64,000 nt of DNA, taken from Paramacrobiotus metropolitanus (Eukaryota; Tardigrada; Eutardigrada; Parachela; Macrobiotidae). Below are positions 60,171-64,000 of this stretch, one piece after another. The notes under the pieces are model-generated. The model was given only the letters and a program-made list of their open reading frames with translations, was not told the origin of the DNA and made no database searches. A program made the translations under genes and the position numbers. The stretch's first letter is position 1. Each line of letters starts with the position of its first letter. The stretch covers positions 806,001 to 870,000 of the forward strand of contig NW_026570232.1 in assembly GCF_019649055.1 (NCBI RefSeq). The letters run 5' to 3'.

Positions 60171-61029
60171 TCAGTCGAGTTTTTAATTTTTTATCGTTGA
60201 TGTTCCTAAGTCGCTTTGCTTGTTGAATTTTAAAAATGGAAAATGGTTTCGATCTAGATGTCCCTGGATGTCTGCAGACGAAAAAGAAAACTTACATTCC
60301 AACACGACGCATAGAGATAGAAAATGTACATAGAAAATTGTGTACCCACATCTGCAGATATCTGATGCCATTCACACAAAATCTTTTACGTTAGTAGAGA
60401 AAAATAGTCTCTTCAAAAATTGTGCAAGGATGCACTTTTATGTATCTGTATTAGGTAGGTTGCCTTATACTCTTTCAACTCGTATACAATATTTTCTGTT
60501 TGGTACTGCAGCGACCTGGCGCAAAAGCCATGAACTAATTTTGTGTGAATTATTTGCAGGTACAAAAACTAACCTTATGAGACGAATAAGAGTGTTTCAG
60601 AAAATGTAATTTTGAGAAACTGTCAAATAAAAATGCTTTATAAAATAGTGTATGAATTATTTGAGCAGTATATGCATTCATATTTCATAATAATAAATAT
60701 TTATTAGAAGCTTGGTTAGCATTCCAAGAACTGTCAGATGTGTTGCATGATTTACGTACTTACAGAGTACATCTTCCGATATTCGGCGGAAGACGATCAC
60801 GCGCCGCAAGGCTCCTTTATTTGCGAATGAATTATGGAAAGCAAACAGGTTTTGTGGCAAGACAAGGTCAATCCGATACCTCCACTAAAACTGTCCGTGT
60901 TTGTACAGTTCGGCACCGCACTGGATTTTTACGATTATGAGCAAGTTTTTTGGAAGGCATTACATTTCACGGATAATAGTTTAGTATAGTTTTGCCATTG
61001 TCGAAGAACTTGTGGTTGACGTGTACACG
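60171..61029. other. NDST 3' UTR and spacer before the GR-like gene
   Basis: The NDST polyadenylation signal is at 60626. An open frame from ATG 60834 (51 codons, beginning MESKQVLWQDKVNPIPPLKL) looks protein-like and could be an upstream exon of the GR-like gene. It is in a different frame and I found no strong donor/acceptor pair to join it. Confidence 0.35.
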
Positions 61030-63023
61030 ATGGACATCGATGACAAAACAGTACTGGCGGAAGTTGATACATTGAACTTGGATATTCCGTTCGCATTATT
61101 CGTTAAATTTTTTTTAGGGTGGAATTGTCAAAAACATCTACAAATTTTTCTCCGCTACCTAATTCCAGTAGTCTGTTTCATCTTGTTTATTATTGATTTT
61201 TGTGATTGGGTGTACAATGGTCACGAAAGCACTTACGAAGTCGGCAAGGTGCTGAGTTATCAACAAAGTCCCATAATTTCTTTGTTAAGTTATATGACCA
61301 GCCAGATTTCGTATATGACCGCATCGGCTGTGCTTTTTGGATTTATTGCCAAAAGCAGTCACATCCGGTCCGCCCTGTATCAGATGACAAATGCCGGTTA
61401 TTGTGGCACTGCCCGCCATGGAGTCAACAGCAACAACATCATGGTCAGTGCGCGCATTAAATGGTTGTACTTTGGCTACTTCTCACTGGCTGTGGCAGCG
61501 ACCATTCACGTGGCGACCTCTCTGGTGTTTTTTTACGACGCGCTGGTGGCCACCCGTGACCAGTTCTGGAAACCGGAACCGTACTTCGTCTGGCATATTC
61601 CATCCGGTCTGAATGACCTTTTCCAGCGCATTCCGCTGTTGTTTGCGCGACTGCTGCCGTTTGTTTTCTATGTGCTTTATTATTATCTGGCGACACTGCT
61701 GACCAATAGAATTGTCAGTCTCAATGTCAAATTGAACTTGTCCATACTGGGAGTGAAACTGGATTCGGTTTGCTTTGAGAGCAGTTTGTTGTTGCTGCAA
61801 GCGGAAGATGAAGAATTGGCCACGATTGTTGGTTCGCTGAGCAGCGGCTTTTCTTTGGTATTAGCGGGAGGGATTTTTGGTAGTTTCCTGCAGATCTGCT
61901 CTTCGACGGCACTGTGTTTCGTGTCGAATATGTTTTCCACGCCATGGAGTTATATCCGGCAAGCAATTTTTATTGCCGCTACATTGATTGTGTTGCTGAT
62001 GTTCTTGCTGTCTGGAGCTCGGTTACACGAAGCGGTAATACAACATGACCTTTGTTCCTAATTAAAAACAATTCCCATTTTTACGAGGAAAAGAAGTATT
62101 TAGTCACACAGAAAGGTCAACGGATCTTATTTCTTACGTTCGCTTGTTTTCATGCGACATTAATACTATTGTAATAGCATGACCTTTATAATTACAGGGA
62201 AAAGAAGCGAAACGCTTATGGACAGACCTGATTATTTCGCACCAGGACTATCGAAAAAAGGTATATTGCTTTTGTAATTTATGGATAATTATAAGCTCAC
62301 AGTTTCTTTTCGTGCCGTCATTATGTACAATGTATTTGCTTCGTAAGTAGCTGTTAAGTAGACTATCTTTATAAGCAGAATAAAGTCTGTGCAGGTACTT
62401 TAACTACTTTTATCGACGTACTCTGATGTGCTTTTACTTTTTGAAAATCGAAAATTTTTTCTTTTTGTTTCTTCTAGATCTTGCCCAACGTAGACGATGC
62501 TAGACTGATGTTCTCCCTCTACAGAATTAGTCAACGAAGTGAATGTTTAACCTTGGCCGATTTCGTACACCTGACGAGAAGCATTGCAGCAACAGTAAGC
62601 CAATCTTTCTATTTAAGCAGATGCTTTATAGGCTTGTGTCGTTCAAATCAAACACGGTATTTTTCGGACGCTTAGAACTGACGAGTGACGGCAGAACTAT
62701 CGCGATCGTCAGTTCTGACCTTTGATGCGACATCGTATTAAAATAAATCTTTAAAATCAGAAATTTGCGCCTTTTTGTTTTTGTTGTTTTACTGAGTGTG
62801 TACTCGTTTATATAAATTAGTAAGGCTAGAGTAGTTCACTGCACAGAAACAAGTTTGGATGTTACAACGTATGTGTCCATTCTTGCAGTTTGTCTTCGCA
62901 TTTATCGGATATCTATGCTTTTTGGTGGAAAGGTCAGAACATTTCCAGACGGATGAAAAATTAACGGATGCTCTGCGGAACAATCTGACACTGGTTCATA
63001 ACGTCAACGTGACTCATAGTTGA
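61030..63023 (+). CDS. Gustatory-receptor-like seven-transmembrane protein 1
   Basis: Four exons: 61030-62034, 62198-62260, 62478-62594 and 62889-63023, all phase 0, 439 residues. Exon 1 encodes six hydrophobic helices (for example LIPVVCFILFIIDFCDWVY, LLFARLLPFVFYVLYYYLA and FIAATLIVLLMFLLSGARLH). Three small exons then give an intracellular loop (KRLWTDLIISHQDY), the segment LTLADFVHLTRSIAAT and helix 7 (FVFAFIGYLCFLVERSEHF). A long intracellular stretch before a last helix encoded by its own small phase-0 exon is the arthropod Gr arrangement, with inverted topology and a cytosolic N-terminus. The canonical TYxxxxxQF motif is replaced by AATFVFAFIGYLCF, so this is a GR-like relative, probably a ligand-gated cation channel. 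The ATG at 61030 is the first in frame; an upstream exon is possible. AATAAA lies at 63214. Confidence 0.75.
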
Positions 63024-63477
63024 CGATAAATTACATACTTATAAACTGACTGATTTAGCTGAAACTCGATCAAGCATGACAGTACAGTATATTGCTTCTG
63101 AAATTTATTAACTTGTCATGTTAGCATTAATACTGTGTCTGACGGCACGGTACGTATTAAACTACCAGTATAATTGCAAACCTGTAAATTATAAGTTAAA
63201 ACTGAAAATGAACAATAAATTTAAGAAAGGGCATTAATTTGGATAATAGCACTTTGAACAAGACTGAGAGGATGTTTTTTTAACAAAACATAAATCGCCT
63301 TGCGCTGTAACAGAATAAGCAAACAATCTAGAGATGCATATATATGACGATAACATCATGGTTTTGCCACACACATGTACCGTATGCACATACAACGCGT
63401 TCAAAAAAAATATTCTGCTGCTGCTAATTACAGAAGTAATAGAATACGTAGTCGATAGGATTTGATGGCCGGTCACA
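63024..63477. other. Spacer between converging GR-like genes
   Basis: Holds both 3' UTRs, including AATAAA (+) at 63214. No other feature. Confidence 0.5.
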
Positions 63478-64000
63478 TCAGCTTCCGGATGCGGTTGTGT
63501 TGTGGAGACTGGCCAGTTTAGTAGCCATTCGGTACTGTTCGGATCTTTCGATGAGAAAACATAAGTACCCAAGAAAAGTGAAAACAAGCTGCAATTAGAG
63601 TACTTCATGTTCATATCGTTATTATCAAATTGTACTATTGTCAGCAATATTTGTTAAAGAATGCTCATATTACCGTAGCGCCTGCTTTTCTCGTCAAATG
63701 CACGAATCCGCCCAGCGTTAAGTAATCCACGCGATGTGTTGCTTTGTACAGAAATGTAACAAACTGTGCGTTGTTCCTCCATGAAGCATTCTGCGAAAAC
63801 CGTACATAAAATTCTTGACCGCATGCTTAGACAGATGCATGTTTAAACCGTCAGGACGAAAACTTACCTGACCAGCACAAGAATCACTGTGCGTGATAAT
63901 GATTTGCCGCCACAATTTCACCGTCTGTTGCGCCTAAAAGAAAATTACTGAGTTGATAATAATTATTAACGCTCTGAATTTCATAACTACAGGAACGTTA
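63478..64000 (-). CDS. Gustatory-receptor-like protein 2, 3' end (partial)
   Basis: The last three exons on the minus strand: 63933-63868, 63790-63674 and 63588-63478 (stop TGA), all phase 0, 71 residues visible. The main membrane exon lies right of the window. Exon sizes 66, 117 and 111 nt mirror the 63, 117 and 135 nt of receptor 1. Sequences align directly: VKLWRQIIITHSD with KRLWTDLIISHQD; LTLGGFVHLTRKAGAT with LTLADFVHLTRSIAAT; LVFTFLGYLCFLIERSEQY with FVFAFIGYLCFLVERSEHF. The two genes are tail-to-tail paralogues separated by 454 bp. The tail after helix 7 is short (RMATKLASLHNTTASGS). Confidence 0.78.

Noticed and set aside
1-64000. CRISPR arrays, operons, bacterial promoters and horizontal bacterial cassettes
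   Set aside because: All recognisable genes are intron-bearing animal genes; no spacer-repeat arrays or bacterial-style gene packing were seen.
1-64000. tRNA and rRNA genes
   Set aside because: I found no cloverleaf with a proper GGTTCGAATCC-type B box and no rRNA-like block by eye. A tRNAscan-SE run would settle this.

Overview
This window is nuclear DNA from a small-genome animal. Genes are split by short GT-AG introns (many 70-500 nt), there are no operons or ribosome binding sites, and intergenic DNA is AT-rich and full of small decayed transposons. The gene set (a single-domain peritrophin-A chitin-binding protein, gustatory-receptor-like 7TM proteins, a DC2/OSTC subunit, perilipin, one NDST) points to an ecdysozoan. 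A tardigrade (Hypsibius-like) is my best guess, but this is inference and nothing in the sequence proves it. I rebuilt all gene models by hand by joining exons at GT-AG sites in matching phase; exon coordinates are given in each entry.

Layout. 0-1.35 kb: 3' end of a perilipin-like gene (+). 2.3-3.4 kb: OSTC (-). 4.78-6.08 kb: a mariner-sized element with inverted ends. 7.2-8.1 kb: a secreted chitin-binding protein (+). 8.5-11.0 kb: Bax inhibitor-1/TMBIM6 in seven exons (-). 11.5-11.9 kb: tail of a non-LTR retrotransposon protein. 15.9-18.8 kb: a six-exon secreted protein that I cannot place in any family (+). 19.7-25.9 kb: three tandem paralogues of a secreted cadherin-like-repeat protein (-), with one exon relic between them. 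26-34 kb: gene-poor. 34.2-43.7 kb: cGMP-dependent protein kinase (+) with two alternative first exons matching the I-alpha/I-beta arrangement. 44.4-45.2 kb: a non-autonomous DNA transposon. 45.6-46.2 kb: thioredoxin with an unusual CGSC active site (+). 47.1-48.9 kb: a protein with two THAP zinc fingers (-). 49.1-49.6 kb: a foldback element. 50-55 kb: gene-poor. 55.3-60.2 kb: heparan sulfate N-deacetylase/N-sulfotransferase, complete in ten exons (+). 61.0-63.0 kb and 63.5-64 kb: two gustatory-receptor-like genes, tail to tail.

The genes are mostly unrelated housekeeping, signalling and lineage-specific loci. Two local families exist: the cadherin-like trio and the GR-like pair. The best candidates for undescribed biology are the orphan secreted protein at 15.9-18.8 kb, the cadherin-like cluster with an inverted-repeat element at one start codon, and the two-THAP protein beside several inverted-repeat elements.
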